From JAGTRP01 sp035255045 (GTDB lineage Bacteria > Pseudomonadota > Gammaproteobacteria > Burkholderiales > Rhodocyclaceae): a DNA stretch of 20,509 nt. How positions within the stretch are numbered: the first letter of the stretch is position 1; each line of letters opens with the position of its first letter. Location: positions 1 through 20,509 of the forward strand of contig DATFAA010000113.1 in the NCBI GenBank assembly GCA_035255045.1, given 5' to 3'. Shown here piece by piece: positions 1 to 8,466 of this stretch. The position numbers and the translations under genes were made by a program. Below the pieces are notes generated by a model, which searched no databases, was not told the DNA's origin, and saw nothing but the letters and a program-made list of their open reading frames with translations.

Positions 1-1192
1 GCTCGAACTCGCGCTCCCGCCAGTGGCGCATCATCTTCGGCAACGGGATGCGCATCGGGCAGACCGATTCGCAGCGCCCGCAGAAGGTCGAGGCGTTGGG
101 AAGGTGGCCGGCCTTGTCGATGCCGGCGAGCGTCGGCGTCAGCACCGAACCCATCGGCCCCGGATACACCCAGCCATAGGCGTGGCCGCCGATGTTCTGA
201 TATACCGGGCAATGGTTCATGCAGGCGCCGCAGCGGATGCAGCGCAGCATGGGCTGGAAGTCGGTGCCCACCAGTCCGGCCCGGCCGTTGTCCACCAGGA
301 TGAAGACCATCTTGGTCGGCCCCTCGGCCTCGTCCTGGCCGCGGCTGCCGGTGAGCAGCGACACGTAGTTGGAAATGCTCTGGCCGGTGGCGGAGCGGGG
401 CAGCATCCGCATCAGGGTGGCGAAATCCTCCAGGGTGGGGACGATCTTCTCGATGCCGGTCACCACCACATGGACCTTGGGCAGGGTGGTGACCATGCGG
501 CCATTGCCCTCGTTGGTGACCAGGGCCACCGAGCCGGTCTCGGCGATGAGGAAATTGCCGCCGGAAATGCCCATCTCGGCTGAAAGGAAGTGCTGGCGCA
601 GGACTTCCCGGGCCTCCCGGGTCATGGCCGGGATATTGGCCGAATCCACCTCGTGGCGCGGCCGGCCGTGGTGCTTCTCGAAGAGGTCGGCGACCTCCGC
701 CAGGGTCTTGTGCACCGCCGGGGCGATGATGTGGGACGGGGTCTCCCCCGCCAGCTGGACGATGTATTCCCCCAGGTCGGTCTCCACCGGCCGGATGCCG
801 GCGGCCTCCAGGGCCTCGTTGAGCCGGGCTTCCTCGGAGAGCATGGACTTGGATTTGACGGCCTTGGCGACCCCGTTCCGGCGGGCCACTTCAACCACCA
901 GCTCGGCCGCTTCCTGGCCGTCCCGGGCCCACAGCACCTCGGCGCCGGTGGCCTTGGCCTTGGCTTCGAATATCTCCAGCCAGACGTCCAGGTCGTCCAC
1001 CACCCGGTTGCGGATATCCTCGCAGGCAGCCCGCAGCCCCTCAAAATCGAGACCGTCCTCGCGCAGGCCTTCCATGCCCTTGGCGCGCTTGCCCACGAAC
1101 AGGGGCTTGGCCTTCTCCAGGGCCTTCTGCAGCACCGGATTGCGCACCTTCTCCGCCGCTCGGGCCCGGAAGAACATGGCCTGGGACTGCAT
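1..1192 (-). CDS. lutB: Lactate utilization iron-sulfur protein LutB (C-terminus off the left edge)
   Basis: This is the LutB/LldF-type subunit of the LutABC lactate dehydrogenase complex, which oxidises L-lactate to pyruvate and passes electrons on through Fe-S clusters. About 397 residues are visible, starting MQSQAMFFRARAAEKVRNP. The long N-terminal DUF162-like (LUD) domain includes the stretches ISGGNFLIAETGS and VTNEGNGRM. It is followed by two 4Fe-4S motifs: C318, C321, C324 and C328 (CIRCGACMNHC), and C371, C374 and C378 (CGRCESVC) close to the window edge. The start codon overlaps the lutA stop in a TGATG junction, so the two are almost surely translationally coupled. The stop codon and any lutC lie outside the window. 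The family call is firm. Lactate as substrate is family knowledge and is not proved here. Confidence 0.93.
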   Translation of the reverse strand, partial: MQSQAMFFRARAAEKVRNPVLQKALEKAKPLFVGKRAKGMEGLREDGLDFEGLRAACEDIRNRVVDDLDVWLEIFEAKAKATGAEVLWARDGQEAAELVVEVARRNGVAKAVKSKSMLSEEARLNEALEAAGIRPVETDLGEYIVQLAGETPSHIIAPAVHKTLAEVADLFEKHHGRPRHEVDSANIPAMTREAREVLRQHFLSAEMGISGGNFLIAETGSVALVTNEGNGRMVTTLPKVHVVVTGIEKIVPTLEDFATLMRMLPRSATGQSISNYVSLLTGSRGQDEAEGPTKMVFILVDNGRAGLVGTDFQPMLRCIRCGACMNHCPVYQNIGGHAYGWVYPGPMGSVLTPTLAGIDKAGHLPNASTFCGRCESVCPMRIPLPKMMRHWREREFE

Positions 1193-1923
1193 CAGACGGA
1201 GTCCTCGCCGGCCAGGACTTCGGCGATGTGCAGCACCCGGGTCTTGTCGTCCCCCCGGCGCCGTAGCCGGCCCTCGATGTTGAGGAGGCAGCCGAGGTCG
1301 CCGCCGACAACGGCGTCGGCCCCCGCCGCCGCGACGCAATCGCACTTGCGGTCCACGATGGCGGTGGAGACGTCGCCGAACTTGATCGAGAAGGCGCCGC
1401 CGAAGCCGCAGCACTCCTCGCTGCCGGCCATTTCCTTCAATTCGAGCCCGGGCACCCGGGAGAGCAGCCGGCGGGGCTGGTCCTTGATGCCGAGACCCCG
1501 CAGTCCCTTGCAGGAATCGTGGTAGGTGACGCTGCCGTGGAAGCGGCCGGGAACGGCCTCCAGGCCGGCCACTTCGGCCAGGAAGGCGGTGAGCTCCCAG
1601 GCGCGATCGGCGAGGGCCCGGGCCTTGGGGCCCCATTCCGGGTCCGCCGCCAGCAGTTCGGGGTAGACATTCTTGATATGGTCGGCGCAGGAGCCGGAGG
1701 GGATGACCACATGGTCGTAGCCCTCCAGGTCGGCGATGGCCTTCCGAGCCAGGTCCCGGGCGGCGGCGGCGTCGCCGGCGCTCCAGGCCGGCTGGCCGCA
1801 GCAGGTCTGCCCCGGCGGCACGACCACGTCGCAGCCGGCGGCTTCCAGAAGTCTGAGGGCAGAGAACCCGACCGACGGGCGCATGACGTCCACCAGGCAG
1901 GTAACGAACAGAGCTACTCGCAT
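1192..1923 (-). CDS. lutA: Lactate utilization protein LutA (heterodisulfide-reductase-like Cys-rich protein)
   Basis: This is the LutA/YkgE-type subunit of the lactate oxidation complex, 243 residues. It carries two copies of the Cys-rich CCG domain: C41-C42-G43 (GQTCCGQP) in the first half and C171-C172-G173 (SEECCGFGGAFS) in the second. These motifs bind Fe-S clusters in this family. An open frame extends 17 codons further upstream, but the start MRVALFVTCLVD at 1923 matches the way LutA proteins normally begin. No clear Shine-Dalgarno sequence precedes it. It is the first gene of a lutAB(C) operon and faces away from an IclR-type regulator 74 bp away, which is the natural candidate for its control. 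Nothing about the protein looks truncated. Confidence 0.93.
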   Translation of the reverse strand: MRVALFVTCLVDVMRPSVGFSALRLLEAAGCDVVVPPGQTCCGQPAWSAGDAAAARDLARKAIADLEGYDHVVIPSGSCADHIKNVYPELLAADPEWGPKARALADRAWELTAFLAEVAGLEAVPGRFHGSVTYHDSCKGLRGLGIKDQPRRLLSRVPGLELKEMAGSEECCGFGGAFSIKFGDVSTAIVDRKCDCVAAAGADAVVGGDLGCLLNIEGRLRRRGDDKTRVLHIAEVLAGEDSV

Positions 1924-1971
1924 GCTAATATATTGCGCCGCACAAAGACCCAAAAAGGGTCCTATGCTAAT
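1922..1971. promoter_or_regulatory. Putative operator region between lutA and the iclR-type gene
   Basis: The short divergent gap contains a perfect 15-bp palindrome, GACCC-AAAAA-GGGTC, at 1947-1961. It is flanked by two direct copies of ATGCTAAT at 1922-1929 and 1964-1971, 42 bp apart (about four helical turns). IclR-family regulators are known to bind palindromes of about this size, so this is a reasonable operator for the neighbouring regulator. The left ATGCTAAT overlaps the lutA start codon. I could not assign a convincing -35/-10 pair on either strand. Confidence 0.4.
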
Positions 1972-1997
1972 CAAACCTCGCGAATAAAGGAATCCAG

Positions 1998-2768
1998 TTG
2001 GCCGAGGTCGCCAAGAGTCCCAGTTCCATCCAGGTCATCGAGCGCATGATGTCGCTCCTCGATGCCCTGGCCGCATCGCCGGAACCGGCCAGCCTCAAGC
2101 AGCTGGCCCAGGCGACGGACCTGCACCCGTCCACTGCCCACCGCATCCTGGGGGCCATGACTTCGGCCCGCTTCGTCGAACGCCAGGAAGCCGGCACCTA
2201 CCGGCTCGGCATCCGCCTGCTGGAACTGGGCAACCTGGTCAAATCCCGCATCAACCTGCGGGAAGTGGCCCAGCCCTTCATGCAGCGGCTGCACGAGGCC
2301 ATCGGCGAGGCGGTCAACCTGGGCGTCCGCCACGACGACGAAATCATCTACATCGAGCGCACCTCCTCGGGCCGCTCCCTGGTGCGGGTGGTCTACCTGG
2401 TCGGCGGGCGGGCCCCCCTCCACCTGACATCGGTGGGCAAGCTCTACCTGGCCGCCGACGGCGCGCAGAAGGTGCGGGACTACGCCAAGCGCACCGGCCT
2501 GCCGGGCAAGACCCCCTATTCCCTCAGTACCCTCGCCAACCTGGAAAGGGAATTGGACAAGATTCGCCGCCACGATATCGCCTACGACAACGAGGAGGCC
2601 GAACTGGGCCTCAAGTGCGTCGCCGCCCCCATCCGGGACGACGAGGGCAACGTGGTGGGCGGCCTCTCAGTTTCCGCCCCGGCGGACCGCCATGACCCCG
2701 ACTGGGTGACACTGGTCAAACAGACGGCGGACGACATTTCCCACGCCCTCGGCTACCAGCGGAAATAG
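1998..2768 (+). CDS. IclR family transcriptional regulator
   Basis: This 256-residue DNA-binding regulator has the standard IclR layout. An N-terminal winged helix-turn-helix spans roughly residues 10-75 (LKQLAQATDLHPSTAHRIL, then a wing ending TYRLGIRLLELG). A GAF-like effector domain fills the rest, with the typical stretches VNLGVRHDDEIIYIERTSS and GGRAPLHLTSVGKLYLA. The start is a TTG at 1998, chosen because AAAGGA sits 6 bases upstream and no ATG in frame gives a full HTH. It is transcribed away from lutAB, which suggests that it senses lactate, pyruvate or a related acid and controls that operon. That link is inferred from position only, since lut/lld operons in other bacteria are usually run by GntR-type regulators. 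Confidence 0.92.
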   Translation: MAEVAKSPSSIQVIERMMSLLDALAASPEPASLKQLAQATDLHPSTAHRILGAMTSARFVERQEAGTYRLGIRLLELGNLVKSRINLREVAQPFMQRLHEAIGEAVNLGVRHDDEIIYIERTSSGRSLVRVVYLVGGRAPLHLTSVGKLYLAADGAQKVRDYAKRTGLPGKTPYSLSTLANLERELDKIRRHDIAYDNEEAELGLKCVAAPIRDDEGNVVGGLSVSAPADRHDPDWVTLVKQTADDISHALGYQRK

Positions 2769-2774
2769 GGCACG

Positions 2775-2798
2775 AAAAAGCCGCCCCGGCGGGCGGCT
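2775..2798 (-). terminator. Rho-independent terminator of pbpG
   Basis: An 8-bp GC stem (AGCCGCCC / GGGCGGCT, with a CGGC loop at 2787-2790) is followed on the minus strand by a run of five T (2779-2775). It lies 35 bases downstream of the pbpG stop. On the plus strand no T-run follows, so it should act mainly on pbpG and not on the convergent iclR-type gene. Confidence 0.8.
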
Positions 2799-2832
2799 CT
2801 CTGCAACAGGGGATCCTGCGGACCCCTATGCC

Positions 2833-3816
2833 TTAGACGGACTTGCCTTCGGCGGCGTTGGCGAAGCGGGGGCTCTCCATCCACTTCTTGATGCGCATGG
2901 CGTCGCCCACCCGGGTCATCTTGCCGTTGGAATCCAGCAGGACGATGACCACCGGCTTGTCGGCCACCTTGGCCTGCATGACCAGGCAGCGGCCGGCTTC
3001 GGAAATGTAGCCGGTCTTGGAAACGCCGATTTCCCAGCGGTCGTTCTTGACCAGGGCATTGGTGTTGCGGAAATCCTGGACGCGGCCGTTCAGGTCCACC
3101 CGGGCTTCCGCGGTGGTGGAGAAGGAACGGATTTCCGGATACTGGCTGGCCGCCGCCACCATCTTGGCGAGATCGTGGGCGGTGGACACGTTGTTGGTGG
3201 ACAGGCCGGTGGGCTCCTCGAAGCGGCTGTTGGCCATGCCCAGGGAGCGGGCCTTCTGGTTCATGGCGGCGACGAAGGCCGGCATGCCGCCCGGGTAGTG
3301 GCGGCCGAGGGCGTGGGCGGCGCGGTTTTCCGAAGACATCAGGGCGAGCAGCATGGCCATCTCACGGGTCATGGTGGTGCCGACATGGAGGCGCGAGCGG
3401 GTGCCCTTGAGGGTGTCCACGTCCTCGTCGCCGATGTTGATGACTTCCTGCATGTCCTGCTTGGCATCGAGAACCACCATGGCCGTCATCAGCTTGGAGA
3501 TGGAGGCGATGGGGACGACGGCGTCGGGATTCTTCTGGAAGATGGACTTGCCGGTGGCCTGGTCGATGACCAGGGCGGAAGCGGAGAAGAGGGCCAGGCG
3601 GCCCGCTTCCCATTCCTGCATGGAAACCTTGTGGACCAGCTTCTTGGCCGGCAGGGCGGCCTGCACCTGGCGGGCCTTGGCCGGCTTGATCACTGCCTTG
3701 TGGGAGCTCTTCTTGTTGGAGACCCGGTGCGCTTTCTCTGCTGCCTCGGCCGGAACGTTGATTCCTAGTCCCAAAATCGCAGCGATCATGACCGCCGTCT
3801 GCCAACTCTTTTTCAT
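2833..3816 (-). CDS. pbpG: D-alanyl-D-alanine endopeptidase (PBP7/8 type)
   Basis: This is a periplasmic low-molecular-weight penicillin-binding protein of the S11 serine peptidase family, 327 residues. In this family it cleaves D-Ala-meso-DAP cross-links in peptidoglycan. A signal peptide is visible (Lys-Lys, hydrophobic run to about residue 20, then PAEAAEKA), followed by a Lys/Ala-rich linker to about residue 65. The three active-site motifs are present: SISK at S105-K108, S-E-N in MSSENRAAH, and KTG in SKTGYISEAG. The start at 3816 is supported by AGGAG 6 bases upstream and by the signal peptide. An upstream in-frame extension lacks such support. It is a single-gene unit with its own likely promoter and terminator. 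Confidence 0.93.
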   Translation of the reverse strand: MKKSWQTAVMIAAILGLGINVPAEAAEKAHRVSNKKSSHKAVIKPAKARQVQAALPAKKLVHKVSMQEWEAGRLALFSASALVIDQATGKSIFQKNPDAVVPIASISKLMTAMVVLDAKQDMQEVINIGDEDVDTLKGTRSRLHVGTTMTREMAMLLALMSSENRAAHALGRHYPGGMPAFVAAMNQKARSLGMANSRFEEPTGLSTNNVSTAHDLAKMVAAASQYPEIRSFSTTAEARVDLNGRVQDFRNTNALVKNDRWEIGVSKTGYISEAGRCLVMQAKVADKPVVIVLLDSNGKMTRVGDAMRIKKWMESPRFANAAEGKSV

Positions 3817-3854
3817 TACTTGCTCCTGCAAAGAACCCGGGGAAACTGCGTTTG

Positions 3855-3882
3855 AGTTTAACAGACGACGGGCAAAAATCAA
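3855..3882 (-). promoter_or_regulatory. Possible sigma-70 promoter of pbpG
   Basis: On the minus strand TTGATT (3882-3877) is separated by 16 bases from TAAACT (3860-3855). Each hexamer matches four of six consensus bases. Transcription would start near 3848, about 32 bases ahead of the pbpG start codon, in a locally AT-richer gap. Confidence 0.4.
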
Positions 3883-3947
3883 CGCGGAAATAGACCTCTA
3901 GAACACCTACCTAAAGTAAGCACTGATATAGGTCAACTACCCTATTT

Positions 3948-6227
3948 TCATACCGCGTCCACTACAGTGAGAGCCGTCATGTTGACGATCCGGCGGACCG
4001 TCGCGGTGGGGGTCAGAATATTCACCGGCTTGGCGGCGCCCAGCAGGATGGGACCGACGGTGAGGTTGTCGCCGGCCGCCACCTTGAGCAGGTTGAAGGA
4101 GATGTTGGCGGCATCCAGGGTCGGCATGATCAGCAGGTTGGCCTGGCCCTTGAGGCGCGAGTTGGGGAAGGCGGTCTTGCGGATCTGCTCGTCGAGGGCG
4201 GCGTCGCCGTGCATCTCGCCTTCCACTTCCAGTTCGGGGGCCCGCTCCTCGAGCAGGGAGAGCACCTTGCGCATCTTGAGGGAGGTCGGCGTGTCCTGGG
4301 TGCCGAAGGTGGAATGGGACAGCAGGGCCACCTTGGGCTGCATGCCGAAATTGCGCACTTCCTCGGCCGCCAGCAGGGCCATGTCGGTGAGCTGCTCGGC
4401 GCTGGGGTCGTAATTGACGTAGGTGTCGCCGATGAAGACGGTGCGTCCGGGCAGCATCAGCAGGTTCATGGCGTAGTAGCGGTCCAGGCCGGGCTGGGTG
4501 CCGATGACGCTCTGCACGTAGTGGCGATGGGACTCGTGGTTGCCGAAGGTGCCGCAGACGAGGCCGTCGGCATAGCCCAGGCGGACCATGAGGGCGCCGT
4601 AGAGGGTGGCACGGCGGCGCACTTCGCGGCGGGCGTAGTCGGGGGAGACGCCCTTGCGCTCGGTGAGGCGATGGTAGGTCTGGCAGAACTCCTCGAAGTG
4701 TTCCTCGAAGAATTTGCAGTTGTCCTGGTAGACGATCTCGAAATCGCGCCCTTCCCGGATGCGCAGGCCGGCGGCCTCGATGCGGCGGTTGATCTCGGCA
4801 TGGCGGCCGATGAGGATGGGCTTGGCGATGCCCTCGTCACACGCCACCTGGACCGCCCGCAGCACCCGCTCGTCCTCGCCCTCGGCGAAGACGATGCGCT
4901 TGGGATTGAGCTTGGCCTGGGCGAACACCGGCTTCATGATGAGGCCGGAGTGGTACACGAACTCGTTGAGGCCCTGCAGGTAGGCGGCCCAATCGGTGAT
5001 GGGGCGGGTGGCGACGCCGGATTCCATGCCGGCCTTGGCCACCGCGGGGGCGATCTTGACGATCAGGCGGGGGTCGAAGGGCCTGGGAATGAGGTACTCG
5101 GGGCCGAAGCCGGTGACCTTTTCGCCATAGGCGCTGGCCACGATTTCCGACTGCTCGGCCCGGGCCAGCTCGGCGATGGCCCGCACCGCCGCCATCTTCA
5201 TCTCCTCCGTGATGGTGGTAGCGCCCACGTCCAGGGCGCCGCGGAAGATGAAGGGGAAGCAGAGGACGTTATTGACCTGGTTCGGGTAGTCGGAGCGGCC
5301 GGTACAGATGATGGCATCCTCCCGCACCTCCTTGACCTGCTCCGGCCGGATTTCCGGGGTCGGGTTGGCCAGTGCCAGGATGAGGGGCTTGGCGGCCATC
5401 TTGGCGACCATTTCGGGCTTCAGCACGCCGCCGGCGGAGAGGCCCAGAAAGACGTCGGCATCGGCGATGACTTCGCCGAGGGTGCGGGCGCTGGTGTCCT
5501 TGGCATAGCGGGCCTTGATCTCGTCCATTTCCTCGACCCGGCCCTGGTAGACCACGCCCTTGATGTCGGTGACCCAGATGTTCTCCACCGGGGCGCCCAG
5601 CATGACCAGGAGGTCGAGGCAGGCCAGGGCGGCTGCGCCGGCGCCGGAGGTGACGATCTTGACCTTGGAGAGGTCCTTGCCGATGAGGTGCAGGCCGTTC
5701 AGGATGGCGGCCCCCACCACGATGGCGGTGCCGTGCTGGTCGTCGTGGAAGACGGGGATCTTCATGCGCTCCCGCAGCTTCTTCTCGATGTAGAAGCACT
5801 CGGGGGCCTTGATGTCCTCCAGGTTGATGCCGCCGAAGGTGGGCTCCAGGGCGGCGATCATGTCGATGAGCTTGTCCGGGTCGCGCTCGGCGATCTCCAG
5901 GTCGAAGACATCGATATTGGCGAATTTCTTGAACAGCACACCCTTGCCTTCCATCACCGGCTTGGCGGCCAGCGGACCGATGGGGCCGAGGCCGAGGACG
6001 GCGGTGCCGTTGGTGATGACGCCCACCAGGTTGGCGCGGGCGGTGAGGGTGCTGACCTCACCGGGATCGGCGACGATTTCCTCGCAGGCCGCCGCCACAC
6101 CGGGAGAATAGGCCATGGACAGGTCGTACTGGTTGGTGAGCTGCTTGATGGGGGTGACAGCGATTTTGCCTGGCCGAGGCTGTCGATGGTAATAAAGGGC
6201 CGCCTCGCGAAGCTGATTGGAATCCAT
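3948..6227 (-). CDS. maeB: NADP-dependent malic enzyme with phosphotransacetylase-like C-terminal domain
   Basis: This 759-residue two-domain protein is typical of proteobacterial MaeB. The N-terminal malic enzyme part (residues about 1-425) converts malate to pyruvate and CO2 with NAD(P)+. It shows the catalytic Tyr40 in SMAYSPGVA, ITNGTAVLGLGPIGP, PVFHDDQHGTA and the nucleotide-binding region TSGAGAAALACLD. From about residue 431 a PTA-like domain follows (RIVFAEGEDERVLRA, and near the end GPILLGAAKPVNILTPTATVR). In characterised homologues this tail is a regulatory or structural domain rather than an active phosphotransacetylase. The start at 6227 has GGAGG five bases upstream; an in-frame ATG at 6239 would overlap that GGAGG. 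The gene is divergent from pckG, so the two enzymes of the pyruvate/PEP/C4 node share one intergenic region. Confidence 0.96.
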   Translation of the reverse strand: MDSNQLREAALYYHRQPRPGKIAVTPIKQLTNQYDLSMAYSPGVAAACEEIVADPGEVSTLTARANLVGVITNGTAVLGLGPIGPLAAKPVMEGKGVLFKKFANIDVFDLEIAERDPDKLIDMIAALEPTFGGINLEDIKAPECFYIEKKLRERMKIPVFHDDQHGTAIVVGAAILNGLHLIGKDLSKVKIVTSGAGAAALACLDLLVMLGAPVENIWVTDIKGVVYQGRVEEMDEIKARYAKDTSARTLGEVIADADVFLGLSAGGVLKPEMVAKMAAKPLILALANPTPEIRPEQVKEVREDAIICTGRSDYPNQVNNVLCFPFIFRGALDVGATTITEEMKMAAVRAIAELARAEQSEIVASAYGEKVTGFGPEYLIPRPFDPRLIVKIAPAVAKAGMESGVATRPITDWAAYLQGLNEFVYHSGLIMKPVFAQAKLNPKRIVFAEGEDERVLRAVQVACDEGIAKPILIGRHAEINRRIEAAGLRIREGRDFEIVYQDNCKFFEEHFEEFCQTYHRLTERKGVSPDYARREVRRRATLYGALMVRLGYADGLVCGTFGNHESHRHYVQSVIGTQPGLDRYYAMNLLMLPGRTVFIGDTYVNYDPSAEQLTDMALLAAEEVRNFGMQPKVALLSHSTFGTQDTPTSLKMRKVLSLLEERAPELEVEGEMHGDAALDEQIRKTAFPNSRLKGQANLLIMPTLDAANISFNLLKVAAGDNLTVGPILLGAAKPVNILTPTATVRRIVNMTALTVVDAV

Positions 6228-6562
6228 GTCTACCTCCATTTCGTATAGTGAAATCGCATACCGGATGGCGCAAGATGATACCACGCCCCCCCAGGGGGCC
6301 GACACTGCGGGAATTACTTACCTTGGAATATCAAGGGCGTATTCACCCCATTCCAGCCGGCAGGCCGCGAAGAATCGACCAGCTTTCGGCCGCCTCGGCG
6401 CTACCCTGCACACCGGGGCGTAGCAAGGGTAAACGCCCACTCGCACTACCTTCCATCCGTGGCACAATTATAAGCTCCATCAGCCAGATGACCTGTCACC
6501 GCATGCCCTCAGCGGCCATGACGGCGGCTGGCACCGACTCCTTGACCGAACGAGAGATCGCA
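6228..6562. other. 335-bp divergent intergenic region between maeB and pckG
   Basis: No gene is supported here, although open frames cross it. It must hold the promoters of both maeB and pckG. Besides the extended -10 for maeB, I see two overlapping inverted repeats that cannot form together: GCTAC (6400-6404) with GTAGC (6420-6424), and TACCCTGC (6402-6409) with GC-A-AGGGTA (6423-6431). A -10-like TATAAG at 6469-6474 could serve pckG but lacks a good -35 partner. No riboswitch family is recognised. Confidence 0.5.
6275..6283 (-). promoter_or_regulatory. Possible extended -10 promoter of maeB
   Basis: The minus strand reads TGGTATCAT, an extended -10 element (TGn followed by TATCAT, five of six). 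No good -35 hexamer is visible at 16-18 bases. Transcription would start near 6268, about 40 bases ahead of the maeB start codon. Confidence 0.4.
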
Positions 6563-8398
6563 ATGACAGCACCCATCAATGCTCCTTCCTACGTAAAGCA
6601 TGAAGCCCTGAAGAAATGGGTCGCCCAGATCGCGGCGCTGACCCAGCCGGATCGCATCCACTGGGCCGACGGCTCCCAGGAGGAATACGACCGCCTGTGC
6701 GCCGAGATGGTCGAAGCCGGTACCCTGATCAAGCTCAATCCCGAGAAGCGCCCCAATTCCTACCTGGCCTTCTCCGACCCGTCCGACGTGGCCCGGGTCG
6801 AGGACCGCACCTACATCTGTTCCAAGAACAAGGAAGACGCCGGCCCCACCAACAACTGGGAAGACCCGGCCAAGATGCGGCAGACCCTGAACGGCCTGTT
6901 CGAGGGCTGCATGCGGGGCCGCACCATGTACGTCATCCCCTTCTCCATGGGCCCCCTGGGTTCGCCCATCGCCCACGTCGGCGTCGAGATCAGCGACTCC
7001 GCCTACGTGGTGGTGAACATGCGCACCATGACCCGCATGGGCAAGGCCGTCTACGACGCCCTCGGTACCGGCGGCGAATTCGTGCCCTGCGTCCATAGCG
7101 TCGGCGCCCCCCTGGAGCCGGGCCAGCAGGACGCCAAGTGGCCCTGCAACCCGACCGTCAAGTACATCGTCCATTACCCCGAGACCCGGGAAATCTGGTC
7201 CTACGGTTCCGGCTACGGCGGCAACGCCCTCCTCGGCAAGAAGTGCTTCGCCCTGCGCATCGCCTCCACCATGGCCCGCGACCAGGGCTGGCTGGCCGAG
7301 CACATGCTCATCCTGGGCGTCGAATCCCCCGCCGGCGAGAAGAGCTACGTGGCTGCCGCCTTCCCCTCGGCCTGCGGCAAGACCAACTTCGCCATGCTGA
7401 TCCCGCCCAAGACCATGGACGGCTGGAAGATCACCACCATCGGCGACGACATCGCCTGGATCAAGCCCCGCCAGGATGCCGACGGCGTCACCCGCTTCTA
7501 CGCAATCAACCCGGAGGCTGGCTTCTTCGGCGTCGCCCCGGGCACCAGCGAGAAGACCAACTACAACGCCATGGCCACCCTGAAGAAGGACATCATCTTC
7601 ACCAACGTGGCCCTCACCGATGACGGCGACGTTTGGTGGGAAGGCATGTCCAAGGAAGTGCCCAGCCACCTCATCGACTGGACCGGCCAGGACTGGACCC
7701 CGGACTGCGGCCGCAAGGCGGCCCATCCGAACTCCCGCTTCACCGCCCCGGCCAGCCAGTGCCCGTCCATCGACCCGGCCTGGGAGGACCCCGCCGGCGT
7801 GCCCATTTCCGCCTTCATCTTCGGCGGCCGCCGCGCCACCACCGTGCCCCTGGTGTACCAGGCCTTCAACTGGAACTACGGCGTCTACATGGCCGCCACC
7901 CTGGGCTCGGAGACCACCGCCGCCGCCTTCGGCCAGCAGGGCGTGGTCCGGCGCGACCCCTTCGCCATGCTGCCCTTCTGCGGCTACCACATGGGCGACT
8001 ACTTCAATCACTGGCTGCGTATGGGCCACGCCGTCGAGGACGCCCCCAAGATCTTCTGCGTGAACTGGTTCCGCATGAATGACCAGGGCGACTTCATGTG
8101 GCCCGGCTTCGGCGAGAACATGCGGGTCCTCAAGTGGATCGTCGAGCGCTGCAAGGGCACCGTCGGCGCCCGCGAAACCGCCCTCGGCTGGATGCCGAAG
8201 TTCGAGGATATCGACTGGGCTGGCCTGAACATCTCCAAGGCCGAATTCGAAGCCCTCACCCAGATCGATGCCGACGCCTGGAAGGCCGAACTGGCCGGCC
8301 ACAAGGAATGGTTCGACAAGATGGGCGAGAAGCTGCCCCGGGAATTCATCCTCAAGCGCGAGCTCTTTGAACTGGGCCTCTGGAAAAGCGCCGACTGA
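6563..8398 (+). CDS. pckG: Phosphoenolpyruvate carboxykinase (GTP)
   Basis: This cytosolic gluconeogenic enzyme interconverts oxaloacetate + GTP and PEP + CO2 + GDP. At 611 residues it has the usual length for the GTP-type family. Diagnostic features are the P-loop and reactive cysteine in PSACGKTNFAM (C271, K273), the kinase-2 motif TIGDDIAWI, GVAPGTSEKTN, NSRFTAPASQCPSIDPAW, IFGGRRATTVPLV and FNWNYGVYMAATLGSET. The chosen ATG at 6563 has only a weak GAGAG element ahead. An in-frame ATG 43 bases upstream (6520) cannot be excluded, but the N-terminus from 6563 gives the normal length. A strong terminator follows directly. With the divergent malic enzyme it suggests growth on C3/C4 organic acids. 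Confidence 0.96.
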   Translation: MTAPINAPSYVKHEALKKWVAQIAALTQPDRIHWADGSQEEYDRLCAEMVEAGTLIKLNPEKRPNSYLAFSDPSDVARVEDRTYICSKNKEDAGPTNNWEDPAKMRQTLNGLFEGCMRGRTMYVIPFSMGPLGSPIAHVGVEISDSAYVVVNMRTMTRMGKAVYDALGTGGEFVPCVHSVGAPLEPGQQDAKWPCNPTVKYIVHYPETREIWSYGSGYGGNALLGKKCFALRIASTMARDQGWLAEHMLILGVESPAGEKSYVAAAFPSACGKTNFAMLIPPKTMDGWKITTIGDDIAWIKPRQDADGVTRFYAINPEAGFFGVAPGTSEKTNYNAMATLKKDIIFTNVALTDDGDVWWEGMSKEVPSHLIDWTGQDWTPDCGRKAAHPNSRFTAPASQCPSIDPAWEDPAGVPISAFIFGGRRATTVPLVYQAFNWNYGVYMAATLGSETTAAAFGQQGVVRRDPFAMLPFCGYHMGDYFNHWLRMGHAVEDAPKIFCVNWFRMNDQGDFMWPGFGENMRVLKWIVERCKGTVGARETALGWMPKFEDIDWAGLNISKAEFEALTQIDADAWKAELAGHKEWFDKMGEKLPREFILKRELFELGLWKSAD

Positions 8399-8422
8399 CC
8401 GATCCGCGCTATGATTCAAGCA

Positions 8423-8453
8423 CGGCCGCCCTCGGGCGGCCGTTTTCCTTTTT
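8423..8453 (+). terminator. Rho-independent terminator of pckG
   Basis: An 8-bp perfect GC stem (CGGCCGCC, loop CTCG, GGCGGCCG; 8423-8442) is followed by TTTTCCTTTTT (8443-8453). It begins 24 bases after the pckG stop. It also lies directly ahead of the aminotransferase start at 8467, so it separates the two same-strand genes transcriptionally. Confidence 0.85.
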
Positions 8454-8466
8454 GCCACTGCTCCCT

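Noticed and set aside
3928..3948. Inverted repeat ATAGG...CCTAT followed by T as a terminator downstream of maeB
   Set aside because: The stem has only five AT-rich pairs, and the T-run is on the plus strand, the wrong side for maeB.
4209..6248. 679-codon open frame on the plus strand opposite maeB
   Set aside because: It is antisense to a complete, motif-rich malic enzyme. Its translation is a Gly/Ala/Asp/Val-rich sequence without any domain, typical of GC-rich antisense frames.
6459..6474. Possible sigma-54 promoter (TGGCAC) upstream of pckG
   Set aside because: The -24-like TGGCAC is present, but the required GC of the -12 element is missing at the right distance.
6509..8458. 649-codon open frame on the minus strand opposite pckG
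   Set aside because: It is a mirror of the pckG reading frame with no recognisable motif and low-complexity Gly/Ala/Val/His content.
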